DNA from: Aulostomus chinensis
Taxonomy: Eukaryota; Chordata; Actinopteri; Syngnathiformes; Aulostomidae
Reading direction: 5' to 3'
NCBI GenBank assembly: GCA_037954235.1
Contig: JBBMOA010000018.1
Span: 9,957,501 to 10,021,500 of the forward strand
DNA: 64,000 bases
The position numbers were made by a program, and so were the translations under genes. The notes under the pieces are model-generated. The model did not search any database. It had not been told where the DNA came from and was given only the letters and a program-made list of their open reading frames with translations. This document shows, piece by piece, positions 35,494 to 49,322 of the stretch; position 1 is the stretch's first letter; each line of letters starts with the position of its first letter.

Positions 35494-38400
35494 TTTTTAG
35501 GTCAGGTTATTGAGGTGGAGAAATAAAGGTTTTAGTCGACTTTGACTTTTCAGAAAACTGTCATGTTTTCAAAGTTTGTTTTTTCTGGCATTTTTAGGTC
35601 TAAATGGGTTTATAATCACACATGCATGTTTCCAAAAAGTTTAGTAATGCCTCTTTTACTGGAAACGTTGCACCTCTTCTAGCTTTCGTTCAGATAAATC
35701 TAATTTTAAAAGGACCGTTCATACTGTTGTGAGTTTTTGGACTCTGCACCTGGGCAAGAAAGGTGTGTGTGGGGTGTGTGTTTGTCTGTGTGTGTGTCTC
35801 GATTTACATTCCACCACTACGATAAAAGCCATCTGTATTAACACATCAGATCAAATCACACGGCTCAATCAGTCTCTTTGCTGAAACTGAGAATCTTTAT
35901 TGGACAAGTGGGTTCACAGGGTGGTTCATCAGTTCAGAGTGACATTTACACTCTCGCTCACCCGCGAGGAGCTCCCGGAGGAAGCTTTCTGCTCCACACA
36001 CACTCTGCAACAGTATCCTTTTTACATCTTCGGAGAGTCATTCAGCACAAAGCACCTGGTACTACATCATGTGTATTACAAGACAGTGTATTATAAATCC
36101 TGAAAATCATCACATTAAAGGTGCTACTGGACAGCTGTCAAGTTCATTCACACTCCAAACAAATGAGGGAGGCTTTTTTGGTCTTTTTTTTTTTTTAATG
36201 TCAATTCTGGGTGCAGACAATTTAACTTTTAATGATCTGTTGTAATCATGCTACCTTCAGTAGATATCTGGGTCACCTCATGTCTCAACTGTTATATATT
36301 CACACCCAGTTCATGACTTTCTTTAATTTTTTTTTATATAAAAAGCTCTTGCAAATATGATGAGATTTAGAAGATTTAATCATTTGTCTGTGTTTAACAG
36401 CGATAGTACAGTCATTTTCTTTTTCAGAATGCAGAAAATTAATCATAAAGTACTGTTAGAGGAGGTGAAGCAATAAACCGTCGACATCCACCGGTTGGAC
36501 TTGTTTGTCAGATGAGTTGTTTTACAACAGGGACGTTCGTCTGTTAGCCAACTTCCTGGGTGAATTCCCAGAGTAAATGTATCTTCTTTCTTCCACCAGA
36601 ATATTGAGACATCTGACATAAAAAAAAAATAAAAAAATCCCTGCATGACTTGACACACGTCACGATCTCCTAAGAATAAACCTTGAAAAATGTTGATTAT
36701 TTTCAACACGACAATGACGCGACATTTTAAAAAGGTTCATGAATAAGAGTTCAATACCTAGGCCTGTTTCATGAAAAGGATTATATTGCAATACACAGTA
36801 CACTGGATATTACTCACAACTGGTAATGCATGAACCTCATATGTAGACAATCTCAGCATGAACAAAATTTCTAAAAAATACTTTCAATAATGTTCAATAT
36901 TTATTGGAATTTCATAGTATACACTACAAAAAGTCATTTTCCCGTTGTTTAAATCCAAGGGATTTGCAAACTGCCCAGAATTTGACTACAATAAGCTCAT
37001 TCTAGCAGCAGCACATCAGTATAGCACTGCCTCCACTCACATTCTCCACTGCCTACTGGTGTACTTTTTCCCAGCACCAGTTGACGTCTCTTCCAATTAT
37101 GTTTGTTCATTTACACATCAGTGTTACGCTGCAGCACAGGTTTGTTAAAACAGTGTTAATAGGCAATTAGTCACAAGTAGAGGTGGTGGATTTTATGTTG
37201 CCCTGGAAGACAAGGCCTTTCCAACAGCATTTTATTTTCCAGGTGTGTTCAGCCACTTTTATATGGTGTAGGCAGGCAGCCGTGCCCACCCTGTAAACAG
37301 TAATGTAGAATGTGTCAGGACAATAAAAGAGGACCACCAGAAATGTGTTGGGTTTAATTAACCTCTTTTCAGAAGAAAATCAGCTAAATGAAGGCTCGCG
37401 TGCCAGTTGATGTTGGCTTGACTGCCAATACGTTTTATTGATTCAAAACGTAAATGTGAAGGTGTCAAATTTAAATGAAATAAAATTGTATTTTTAATTA
37501 TTATGATTATCAAGCAAAGGCACAAAAAGATAGAAATTGTGCCACTTTTGCTAACGATTATGACAAAGCTACCTCATATTGTCAGTTTGGTATTAATTGA
37601 ATATTTACCGGCTTTTCGTGAGTCATCAACAGAGCTGCAAGTCCGAGGATATTTGAGTGGACCGACAACAAATCTGCCAGCTGAATTTCATGTTGGTCAT
37701 GTAAGAATTTAATATCCTTCCAGCCTATTTAACAGCTAAAACATATTGTCTGATGGGCAATTCAAAACCCCATGCTTGATTCTCTCCTCACTCCTGGCAT
37801 TGTAAAAGGCTTCAGTAATGGCTGAAGTACAGCAGGCGCGTCCGTGTCGCAACACGACTTTTGTTGCACGTAACTCCATTATAATCAATTGGAGTTGCTG
37901 CACCGATGAGGGCGTCACAGATCTCAAATTTCATGCAATTTGTTAAATTTTTTTTCTCTATGTGCTACATCTTAATCCACCAGACATATTAAGCGATATA
38001 AATTACACATGTCCTTGTAAAAAAAGAGGGGGGAAAAAAAGAACTTAAATATGTCAAATTAACCAAATTGTATCTCAAGTCATGTCGGGCAGCAGAGCAA
38101 CATTGGTGTCCTCTACTAATTCTGAATTTTATAACAGTCGAAGTGACATTTCCCAGTGTATTCAAATTTCGCCCTTTTACTTTTGTGTTTTCGTGATGTC
38201 ATTTACTTGGCATATTCATAAGAATCATCTTGTTATTTGCGTGGCTGCATGTACCACTGAATTATTCCTGAAATATTAATTTCCCTCAGTCATGCAAAAA
38301 GCTTGCGCCTGAAATAAAATAGGAATATTGAGAGCGCGTGAACATATTTGTGAGAATTTACTGTCTTCCTTAACACATTAAAATAGATGGGTCAAACTGG

Positions 38401-40280
38401 TGAATCCATCGTTCAGCAGTAAAGCTGGCAATGTCTGAAAAATTCATTTCATATAAGAGATTTAAATGATTCAATCACATCTTCATCAAATTCTTCCATT
38501 GAATGTATGTACAGAAAATACTGCGATTTAGGGATGATTATAAAGTTAGTGATTGTCTACGACAGGATGACTTAAGCTTGACTCAAATCTGAATCTAAAG
38601 GTTGTGCTATGCTCAAATCTAATTGATATGGGTATCATGTTCCTCTGGAGGCAGTTGTTTTTGTGACTCATGCAGTAATCTGAGGGCAATATTTTTCCCC
38701 TCCACTCCAGAGATCTGACTGCCTGAGGTCTTGGCAAAGTCCTGCACAGTCCAGGAAAAACTCCACTGAGCACTTGTGATTAAGTGTCTTTATTTAAGCT
38801 TGTGAACTCAAAAGCGCAATCGTAGCCAAACCGAAGTTCCAAACTTCCCCAAAATCGTGTTCCTGGAAGCTCTTAAGAGTGTTACTGACCATCTATTATC
38901 ATTTCTCTCTCCTGTCAGCTGCTACTACACCCTGCACTTTAGCTGGTAGACTCAGTGTGTCACTCACTTTGCAATTAAATAACCAAATGTAATGTTTTGC
39001 TTTAAAGCAACACAACCATAATCATTTAATTAACAAGGCAATACTTTTCTTCCGAGACCTAAAATATACCCCTCTATGAAGGACTAAATATATTATGATT
39101 GTTGCTGATGTTGACAAAAATGATGCTTAACTATTCCAGTGTTTTTTTCTTGGTATCTGTTTCCTTCTAAACTGACAGATCTGGGACGTCCGCAGTGGCC
39201 TAGCATCAGTGCTAATCTGACCTACCACGTTTGGAGCTCTACATCATTTTCTATACATACGGATATCATCACATTTTCACGTTTACTTCCTCTGATGAAG
39301 TTGGCTCCAGATTTAGACCGGAGAGGCTGGTGCAAGTTTTGAGAAAGTCATCGGAAAAGATTAAGAGAGACAAGCTGTCTGGATGACAAAGCCTGTTCTG
39401 TTTCCATTGTTTTAATGAATGAATTGTTGTGCCCCCGGTAGTTTACTCTTGTCTGTACCTGTTTAACAGTTAAGTTCCCACATTCTCCTGGTCTTACTCA
39501 CGTCACTCTGAGCGTCGAATAAAATAGGTGTGATTTTTTGTTCATCCTTCAACGTGTGACACACATGACACCAGCAGCTGGGTGTGGACTGTTTGTGGGT
39601 GTGGGTGTCCAGACATGCTGAAATGTTCTATTTTTAGATCCACTTGAAGGCATGAAGTCAGCAGACATTGGTGATTCAGTGACACTACTATGTGAGTCCT
39701 GGTTTGACTGAGCAGCTCAGAAGCTGCTGAGGCCTGATCAGATAAACACCGCCAAACAAAGGCATGCTTTTGGCTTGGAAAATGGGTAGTTTTTGACCAC
39801 CGGTGGCACTGTAGAGCTGCATGGTCGTGAATGCATGCCGGAGGTATCTCACAATCGGCTGGGTCACCGGTCATGATGAGAGATTAGATGAGATATTAAT
39901 TCAAGCTCAGACCCAACTTTAAGTCAGCTCATCCCTGCCAGGTCAACCCCTTTGCATGTCTCAGTATTTGGAATTTGTGTTTATTCCGACTTGCACTTGC
40001 TTCTTCCAGTTAGATCTCTGCAAGGGAGGGGGTAGTGGGTGCGTGATGCTCTCAACAACATAGCATCATTTCACAGCCATGACCGTCGTCGGTGGCAGAG
40101 CAAATTACAAAAGCAGGTGCCGATAAGCATTTGGATAATCTAATCCAGAAGATGGAGACAAATGTTCTGCACTGTAGCTTTAAGAGAGCACGATCAAGGA
40201 ATAGGCTACTATACATCCTTATTTCCTGTCTGGCTGTTTTATTGCTTTCATTATTATCCTTTATAACATTTAAAAAACAA

Positions 40281-40303
40281 CCCCACCCCACCCCCCCACC
40301 CCC
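40281..40303 (-). repeat. G-quadruplex motif (minus strand)
   Basis: The plus strand reads CCCC-A-CCCC-A-CCCCCCC-A-CCCCC, so the minus strand has four G tracts of 4-7 joined by single T loops, a very favourable quadruplex arrangement. Confidence 0.8.
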
Positions 40304-43029
40304 AAAAAATGACACAGAATGGCAGAATTAATGTGGAACTAAATAAATGAATGTTAAATAAAAGTGTATGATGAGGAAAAAAAAATATGAGAAAAAAATT
40401 GTGGGAAAATAAGTAAAGATAATGCCAAAGCAGAACACGAATTAAGAAGAACAACCCACATGTAGATACAAATTTATAAGCCATTTATGACATATATAAC
40501 CTATTTACAAAGCAATTATAACAACAGAACCGACCCAGTTTGTGCTGCGGGCCTGGCAGAACAAACGATGATGGAGCAGTAAATAGAACCTTGATTTTAA
40601 GCATTACGGACGGTTCCAGTGTATTTCAAGCAGAGCAAAACACTGCATTTGATGAAAAAAAAAAAAAGATTAATTAAAAAGAAGTGGCAAGTCACACACC
40701 ACTCATGAGTTGGATTATAAAGAACAAGCCCACTCTCTACAGGGTGCATTTAAATATTATGAGAGTAATGTGTTGTTGGTGAAGAAATTATTGTTGTTTT
40801 CTTTTCTCCATCTGTCAATAATAAAGTCAGACACGTCACACTTTATAGACAGAAATGTTCAGATGCCTCGACTGGAATGAATTGAGTGTACACAAGGCCA
40901 TCACACACGTCGTCTGTCATCTGCCCTCAGCCATGCATCATAATCTTCTTGTTGATGACAGAATTATTTTGTCAAGGAGCTCTGGGGATGATGACGGTCT
41001 CCCATTTCTGCACCTCAGCACGCATCCCAGCAGGTTCAGACGCCCAACACACTAACCTGTTTAACTCACTCGGCGCCTGAGTCACTGATGGGGGCCCTTC
41101 ACTGCTCCTGGCCGGTCCTGCCCCTTAAACAAGCTCCCGAGCTGCGGTTACGACCCAAACCAAGCCTCCATTCACCTCATCAACCCAGCTGTTTATTTTC
41201 AGAGGCATTAGAGGAAACACTCGACAGGGCTTATCAGATCCAAACAGTCGCACGTCTTTGTTATTTTACACACAGGCCTCCTCTTAACTCAGCCTCATTT
41301 TCAGTAATTGTTTTCTTTCTTGCTTGGTAGAATAACACGGTGGGCTACATTTAACACAAGTGGTAAGAGAATCCGTCAGTGTAAACATGGCAGATACAAT
41401 GCACACTGGGATTTTATCTGAGACTTTTCTGTTATTTTGTTTTTTAAGGGCAGGGCAGGAGCAAATATTGGAGAAGTACATATGTTGAAGTGAATTTGGT
41501 GAGATGAAGCCATTTGACATTTCAACGTCTCACGCGGGCTTGTGTTTTTCTCAATTACTGCTTCATTGCTGAACACATGCGAGTGTCGCACACAGAGCCT
41601 GGGTTAAGATGACGTGATATGTGGGATTACTTCAGGGGCTTCCACACAAATAAATTAATGTCCAGTTTCTTAGAAATAAAAAAAAACAACCTCTTATCAT
41701 TCCGCAAGCCCTGAGTGATAAACTGTTTGAATGTACTGTGGAGGAAAAAAACAACATGGTGTGATGCTGAAGAAAGGAGTTGTTGTGACACTGTAGTACA
41801 TGTGGTCAACATGGTGGCAGTGTTGCACTGTCCTTGGGACAACTGGAGCCTTTGGTACCACTCAGTACCAAGCAGCTATAGAGACACAGCTGAGGATTAT
41901 ACAGCAGCCATGTGGATGAACAGGCTGATTTTTTTTTTGCAAATTGTTTACTTGCACATATTAGCAAAGTGTGATGAAGAGGCATGAAAAAAACCAACAC
42001 AATTTTTGCGGGTTCAGAGCTCAAATACACGAGGGCTAATCTCATCATGACAGACGGCTTCAGTAGAAAGATCAGTGAATGTCAGGCAAGCAGGAAATGT
42101 TTGCATACACTCAAGACTGACAACAGCACCTCTGTTCAGCTGTGAGGTCCACTAGCCAGCAAACATCATCCACCCACCCCCCCCCCCCCCCCCGCCCCAT
42201 CTCGGCCCGCCTCCTGCTGCACGCGGGAGCTCTCGTAGATGGGCTGAGCACCACTCTGCCAAACACGCCATAAAATAAACACACAGTAAATCCAGCATAA
42301 TTAACACTAATCATGATCACGTCACAGCTAATGCACTGACTGAGAGCCGTATACAGTCAAATCACACATGACCCAGAGACGCTGGTCCCCTCATGGAGGC
42401 AGGGCGGTCAGCACAGACAGGAAACCTTCAAGAGCTGATGATAATGAATAGAAAGTAATTAAATGTGAAATTAAACAGAAGTGTGCTGAACTACTGCAAG
42501 TGATCTAAACTGCACGAATCAACATCGGCCACAGAAACAGTAAACTTCTCTTTATTTACGTGACCTCTGTGTCTGGACTGCTTTGAAAACCTGCACGTTT
42601 TGGGGAAAAGATTTTTATTTAAAAGGCTCCCCTCAACCGTTGCAGTGCCAGACAACGTTGAACCAAAAGGTCCCACAAGGCCTGTAACTTATTTTTTTGG
42701 GGGGGAGGATTGAATTTCAGCTAAAATTAGCCATCAGACTCAATTTATTACTCTGATTGAGGATTCTGAATATACCAGTAAGGGGGCTCCCCATTATTTC
42801 AGCTTAACCCAGACTTCAAGATATAATGTTGCAATTTAATTCAACCCACATCACTTGTGAAGCAAATGTATAAGTGGCAATAATAGTAGCTTCAGTTTCC
42901 CCAAAGTATTGAGCGGGTCTAAGAGGCATGGAAAACCAGAAAAAAACTCCCCTACCAATTTTATGGAGGTGGCAAAACAAGAGTCTTTCCTTCGGTGACT
43001 TGACTCATGAAACTCACTGACAGATGTGA
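40304..43029. other. Non-coding stretch
   Basis: No gene is seen. The section 41030-41330 is less AT-rich, non-repetitive and may be a conserved element. A 7-bp inverted repeat TTGGTAC/GTACCAA lies at 41852-41871. A C-rich quadruplex motif lies at 42173. The overlapping frames at 41284-41591 and 41627-42048 are domainless. Confidence 0.55.
42173..42198 (-). repeat. C17-rich tract; minus-strand G-quadruplex motif
   Basis: CCC-A-C17-G-CCCC on the plus strand. The minus strand fits a quadruplex motif. Confidence 0.8.
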
Positions 43030-43240
43030 GTTATGGAGCGATAAGCTAATTCAGACTGGCACATTACAGCCCGGTCAGTCAATGCACATTCGTTTTTCTA
43101 ATTAGCTTTGACATTGCGCCTGTGATTAATTGAAAATAATTTATACTTTTGGCCTGGTGCATTAAAGTGGAAGTTGCAATCATACATGAAACAGTTAATT
43201 ACTAAAGAGGTAGGACAGAGTGCATAAAATGAGTGGCAAG
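43030..43240. promoter_or_regulatory. Homeodomain-site-rich block, conserved-element-like
   Basis: Within about 110 bp are CTAATTAGC (TAATTAG at 43099-43105), GATTAATTGA (43124-43133), GCATTAAAG and AGTTAATTAC. The flanking sequence is non-repetitive and has no open frame. Of the regulatory candidates here, this has the densest set of homeodomain cores. Conservation is not tested. Confidence 0.28.
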
Positions 43241-44906
43241 CTTTACGTACGGCTCTAGATTTGAAGATTGTTTCTGAAAGTTGCCATCTTGACTATTACT
43301 ATTTGGTAATCAGTGGCACCTCTAGCTTGATTGAGTGCCGCTGTGGAGGCATCTCTGTCCCACGTCCTACAACATGGCCCACCCTCACATGGAAAAAAAA
43401 AAAAAATGCAGGTTCAAGGCTGCATCCTCACTGAATCCAGTACTGCAGCGAAGACGACGTTCTCTCGTTTGTTTGAAATGAGGATTTGGCATCTGGGGTT
43501 GCAGCTGCACAAAAATAGAACCCAGCAGCCAATCATGTAATTCAGGGATTAGACAGTACTTAAGTATGTTTTACCATGTAGCTTTGTAGCGTTCTGTTGC
43601 CTCCCTAGCGAGAGAACAAGCAGTACAAACCTGCCTTGATGGAGCACGGACACGTAAATGCAGTGCAGTCAGTCGGTGCTCGGTCAGGGTTTAAATCCTT
43701 GTGTTTGTTGTTTAATGGTGGTTTGTGAATTAGGATTTGGTGGTTCAAACGCCATGCAGTGACACACCCGCACCGACACAGAACCAGATTTGTTGTGAAA
43801 CCTGCCTAAGTTGGTTTTACAATAAGCTTCAGTGGAAGATCTATCCTCTTCTCTGTGGCTGGTGGCCGTTCCTAACTAAAGGCTACTGTTAATCAGGCCT
43901 GCCATGCCAGTTTACACTATAACTCATGAGAATATTTGTTGAACAGAGTTGTTTGTGCTGTAAAACCGGGCACAGGAAGAAATCAAGACGGTTTTATTAC
44001 AAATTATTTATCATTGAACAAATCTATCTTTGAGTGGACGGCAACAACCGTGTTTCTTCAGATGTATGTGCACACCCAAAGACAAATGTCCTTTTGATTG
44101 AAAAGTCGTTTCCTCTTCGTCTTTTAAACACGAGTGCTGATTTTGGTGAATGAGACTGTTGCTGCTGGCTCCCTCCCTTCATTTGGTCTTTTAAAAGTGC
44201 AACAGCCCAAATGGTGCCTCTGCTGACTACACTCAGGCAGGACCTGTAGACACTCCCGTAATTACCTAAGATTATTTGAGTACTGCACTCCATCTGAACA
44301 TGCACGCTATACTCCCTTGCTAATTTTTCCATCGTTTAAACTCACACAACACAAACATAATAGGATCATAATGGTTAGACGCTAGAGAGTGTGCTGCCAG
44401 GAAACAGTCTGTGCTGTCAGGCTGAGTTCTGACTCTGGACAAGACCAAGAACAAGGGCGAGACACCCATTCCACCCCTTGCACCTTTCCCAAGCAGTCAG
44501 CACGGTCAGCAGACAGAGAGACTTGTTTCAGCCCTCTGAAACCTCGCAATGTGTGCCGACGATGACGAGCAAGCACAAAAAATATTGCCGTCGCAGCAGA
44601 ATCCGAAATACAGGAACAGCTTTCTGTGCTTTCTTTTTCTCTGCTTAGATTATCTGACCAGGGTTTGCTTCTCTGGCTGTTATATGGATTCTTGCACGTC
44701 TTTGGTTGGCACACAAATGCGTGTCTCATGGCATGAATCTGGCCCCTGGCAGTGGCGTCCTTTGAGCCCACACCCAGTGCCATGCTGCACGCTCTTCACC
44801 ACTGACATCCTCCACTCTGACCAGAGACTGCAAACACCAATGGAATGGACCACACACACATTCAATTTTTCAGTGAGGTGCTCAGTGCAGGACTATGCAC
44901 AGAGGA

Positions 44907-44938
<32 letters not shown>

Positions 44939-44949
44939 GCACGCACGCA
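44907..44949. repeat. (AC)n-(ACGC)n microsatellite
   Basis: An (AC)n run turning into ACGC repeats, all in purine-pyrimidine alternation. Confidence 0.95.
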
Positions 44950-46938
44950 TGGACATGAAATCCCAATTTGATTTTTTTCAATCACTTAAATTACAGTTAT
45001 ATTTTTACAGTTGATGATGACATTATTTAATAATTTGATTACAATATCAATAATTCAGAAAACATATACTTCAGTAAGAATCTGTCATCTGATATTAAGT
45101 CCATATCATAAAAATAGCTGTCCAAGGGTTGTATGCTCTTCCCCAAGACATCCCAGCAACATTGTCTATCACTGATGATGACATGTCATCGTCATATTCA
45201 TTGCCAACATCAAATCAATATCCAAGTCCATCTTTGTAAACACTTTAGCTCAGCATGTCAGCTGTTCCCTCCTGTTTTATTTGGCCAGACTCCAGCCAGG
45301 GGAAGAACTCAAGGGTGTATGTAGTCTGTCTTCCATCCTCTGACCCAACAAAAGCTCTCCTGGTTTCTTCATCATCTTAAGCAGGTGTACACTCTGGGGT
45401 CATTTGGGTCAAGCTGTCCCCCTGCATGTCAAGGTCAGGAAGAAGCAGCTAGGAGACAGAGCGGCGTATCCCCGTCAGCTGACATTCACTGAGCCCTGTG
45501 CTGCCATTGTGCCCTCCACATGATGCTAGTGATTTCTGTAGAGGCCTCTGTGTTCAAACTAGTTTTACTGGTGCCGCTGCCGTTGCAACGTTCGCTCTAA
45601 AGTTTAAATCAAACATGCAGAAGGCCCATAAGAGAAATCAGTTTCTCTCTGTTGATGCTGAATGATAAAACGGCATCGTACCGTGTAAGAAAACAACTAG
45701 CTTGCTGTAGTATCTACTTTTAAGACAACAGAAGTAGTTCTGTTCAACAGCTATGTCAAGGCTAACCCCGCTACAACATTTTCATGATGATGTAATGCAG
45801 ACAAACGCCCAGCTGAGATGAAAATGAGAATCTTTAAAATCTGTTGACTTTGTGGGCAATTGACAAGGGTACGTGTGTCGGCGTCTAAAGCACAAGATCA
45901 CAGCAGTTAGAATGTCAACACAACAACTGCAAACTCAACATCTTTGCTTTTTTTTAAGGTTGACTGAAAAGATCCTTGCGTTTGAGAGTTGAAATACGAG
46001 TCATACAGGGTGAGCAACAGCAATGAATCGTCCAAGCCTTTGTCTCAGATTGGGTGTGGAAGGTGCTGGAAAACTGTAGTATGAGACCTCTGTGCGTTTG
46101 CTTGTGTGTTTGTATCCATGTTAATAAAGAACCTACCAAACAGTATTTAACTTTTGTGAAGGTACTGATGTGTCAGTGTGCAGAATACACACTGCAGATT
46201 TGTTTCCATGTCCTGTGACAAGTATCATAGAAAGTCAGATCAGCTTAAAGGATTTTTGTAAATTTCCCACCACAGTGGTGCACCCCTGAACCCGTCCTGT
46301 CCTCTTCCTGCTCCTGTCTGTATTATAACTCAATAATCTATTCACCAAATCCTGAAACTGCATCTTTTCTGTAGAATCTCAGGCCAACCTGCCACTCTAA
46401 AGTTTTCTGTTGCCGCAGAAATAATTTCAATTAACAATATTATTGTCATTTTAAGAGCATTTTATAACGCTGTTATTGTGATAATGTAATAGCATCATAA
46501 TATGTACAAGTATTTATTATAAATCTCAAGCAAAACTGAGCTCATCTTTCACCAACACTAAGTGCTCATGCAGAAGGGCCTTTTAAGCGACAGCGGGGAA
46601 AAGAGAAATGTGGTAGAATAACACAACTATAAGAGAGATGATTTTCCAGAGGCTGAAAAGGAAGAGATATTAAAAAGGATATTATAAAAGGAAAAAAAAC
46701 TCAGATGCATCACAGTCTCAAGGCTTTTATCATTCCTGACCTGCGTTGGACGGATAAAGGACTCCACTTTGGTGTCAGGTGGGTCTCAGTTTCCCCCCTC
46801 TTCCACAAATGCTTTTAGCATTGACTTTCACCTTGTAGCCCACCTCCTGCTCTCTTGGGTCTACTTAATATGTACAACAGGAATGATTGATGACATGCCG
46901 GAGAGAAGATCAGCTCTGAGAGCGGATGCAGCAGGCAG

Positions 46939-46999
46939 CTCCTAATTCTTTGACTTTGTAGAGATTAAATTGCAACTGGAACTCTCCCAGAATTAGGAG
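46939..46999. repeat. Inverted repeat with 11-bp perfect arms
   Basis: CTCCTAATTCT (46939-46949) and AGAATTAGGAG (46989-46999) are exact reverse complements 39 bp apart. Each arm holds a TAATTC/GAATTA homeodomain-like core. The surrounding sequence is non-repetitive. Confidence 0.45.
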
Positions 47000-48007
47000 T
47001 TATACCCGATCCTCACAGACAGCCATGAGACATGTAGACACAGGTGCACGACATGTTTGTCACCCATGTTTGACTAGGAAAATATATCAGTCAGTTTTGA
47101 CATGCCATCTAATCTTTATCTTTTTATCTTTTTCACAGTGTCATGAAACAATATAAAGGGATTACTGATGTTTAAACTGTCAGGTGCAAAAATTAATCTG
47201 TGACGTTAATCAGTTGGGGATTCATTAGTTTGGGCTGAAATAGCGCCAGCGCTGCTCAGAACCATCAGTTCTTTACTGGTTTATTGCAAACAAGGGAAAG
47301 AAAGAAAACTACAATGTAAACATCGATAACGGCCTTATTGAATTAGTTAAGCAAACTTATTTGCAGTTTACCAGTCCAACAGTATACAGGTTGTATTCAT
47401 GCACCTGAATGTCAGGGTGGAAAGATTTTTTTTTTTGAATTTCCATTTTACCAAAGAAAGCAAAAAATCTGCTCGACCTTGTTGAAGAAAGTAAATCATA
47501 AATGCGATAAATTTCAGATCCAAGAGATGGAAGTTATTAACATGGAAATCAACTTTTTACACACTGAATATTTTAAAAATCCTTTTCTCATAATTGAAAA
47601 CAAATGATATGCGCAACACTATTATGCGGTGATTATACATATAGCGCAATAAACAACTCACATTAAATACAATGAATTCAGTCCCACCCAAATTACACCC
47701 AAATAAAATAAATCACCATGGTTTGGAATGTTATAACTCTCCTTCCCACAAAAATGTATGAAAATTCAGTCACTATAGGCACATTTTTTTTCTCAAATAA
47801 AGAAAAAGGCAATCGCACGGTTGATTAATAGTAATGGAACATTTAGACTGATCAGACAATAACAGTCAATCTAAAAATCTTCCACCAAGTATTATTTTAC
47901 AAGAGCATGACTCTGTAAGTGCATTGTAAAGTTAAGCAATCTTGATTTTACGAGGCACATTCCTTTGTAAGAGGAATACTAACCAATGACCTCAGAGGAG
48001 CCGTGCA

Positions 48008-48024
48008 GCGGCGGCGGCGGCGGG
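48008..48024. repeat. (GCG)n trinucleotide run
   Basis: A five-unit GCG run in otherwise AT-rich sequence, a short CpG-dense spot. Confidence 0.9.
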
Positions 48025-48230
48025 CTGAGCGATGCACTGATGTAACCCATCATGCCTTGAATTCCTTCCATCTAATTGATTCAGCTGTAAAGACCACGTG
48101 GTGATGACCGTTGTCTTCACCTCGCTTTCGCAGCCGTGACCTTACTGATCAGCCCAGAGGAGGGTTGTTGTACCGATAGTGCGAGCAGGTGTGTGCAGCC
48201 TGGACAAAACAATAAACGTACCTTTACGAT

Positions 48231-48249
48231 AAAAAAAAAAAAAAAAAAA
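48231..48249. repeat. Poly(A) run of 19 bases
   Basis: A pure A run. No target-site duplication was noticed. Confidence 0.9.
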
Positions 48250-49322
48250 GAGTGAATGAGTTTCTCACCTTGAAACCTGACCAATACGTCTGACACACTT
48301 GCTTTAATCAGTCTTGAAACTTGCAAAACTTTGCACCAGACAACAACAGTTAGACATCACATTGAGACATAAAGCTTCGGACAGCCTTTGGTCACCGTGA
48401 CCTCTGATTACACTCCTGATCAGGGAGGGACAGGACGGATGACAGGTAAAGAACTCTGTGGAAGCTTCTGCAACGCCGTTAAAAGAGAGATCCCCAGAGG
48501 AGGAACACAAAATTGTACTTTTTAAAACACAGTTTAAGTCAATTTTGCCCGAGCAGGTGAAGTGCACTTAAATGTAGCGCGTGCATTGTAAAATAAAATC
48601 CAAATATGTAAAGCCGGGATGGAGGATATTTTGTTTGAGATTAATTTCATTTCTGCCACGCATCGTGTCACTCAGTCGTAATAATTGTTTACAAGGAAGT
48701 CCGTGATTTGACTTTTCCGCCGAGCATCACTCAGGACTTTCTGCACATTTGGTGCCAACAGTAGTTGTTTTGCTTTCAGTGTAATTAACATGTCAACACA
48801 CGGCATAAGCCATTAATCTAGCGTGTTAGGTAATCCACTCCAAGAAAATGATTTACATTGTATGGTTGGTAAATATTTTATTTTTGGAAAAGTTAACAGC
48901 ACGTTGCAAAAACAAATATGGGAGGATTCAAAAATTGGGAACTCACAATTTAGTGGAGGATGGAGATGATAATCTGATAATATTCTCCTGCTTCTGAGTG
49001 GAAATACTTGTTTGCTTGAAAAAAAAACTACAATTTGACATAATTAAGACATAAATGTTCAAGGGCCAGTAATATTTTGGTTCCTTTCTTGATGGAACTT
49101 TTTTGGTTTATGGTCGGTGCACGGTTTCAGAGCTACAGCTTCCGTGAAGATGTGGAATTGCACGAGTTTCTCTTGTCCTCAAGTCTTCATTTACAGTCGT
49201 CAGTAAATTAAATATCCTTCACCACCACCAACAGAAAGTATACTTACCTCAACCTAACCACAGCTCTTACACAATAATTACAGCCTTTACATGTTTCATG
49301 TGTTTTACATTTCCTTTTTCAG

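Larger units (their letters stand above)
31151..40280. other. Long non-coding stretch
   Basis: No gene is seen. It includes hairpins at 33605 and 34426, a C-rich plus CA tract at 34000, (GT)n at 35462 and imperfect GT around 35763-35797. The frames at 32155-32457, 32721-33002 and 33104-33316 have no recognised domain. The rest is unique AT-rich DNA. Confidence 0.6.
43241..49322. other. Long non-coding stretch
   Basis: No gene is seen. The overlapping frames at 44382-44783 (minus) and 44549-44971 (plus, running into a microsatellite) show no domain. Also present are an inverted repeat at 46939-46999, a GCG run at 48008 and a 19-base A run at 48231-48249. Confidence 0.6.

Noticed and set aside
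41852..41871. TTGGTAC/GTACCAA inverted repeat
   Set aside because: Seven-base arms with a 6-base loop are expected by chance in 64 kb.
44382..44971. 133- and 140-codon frames on opposite strands
   Set aside because: They overlap each other, one ends in a CA microsatellite (THTHTHTHA), and neither has a recognised domain.
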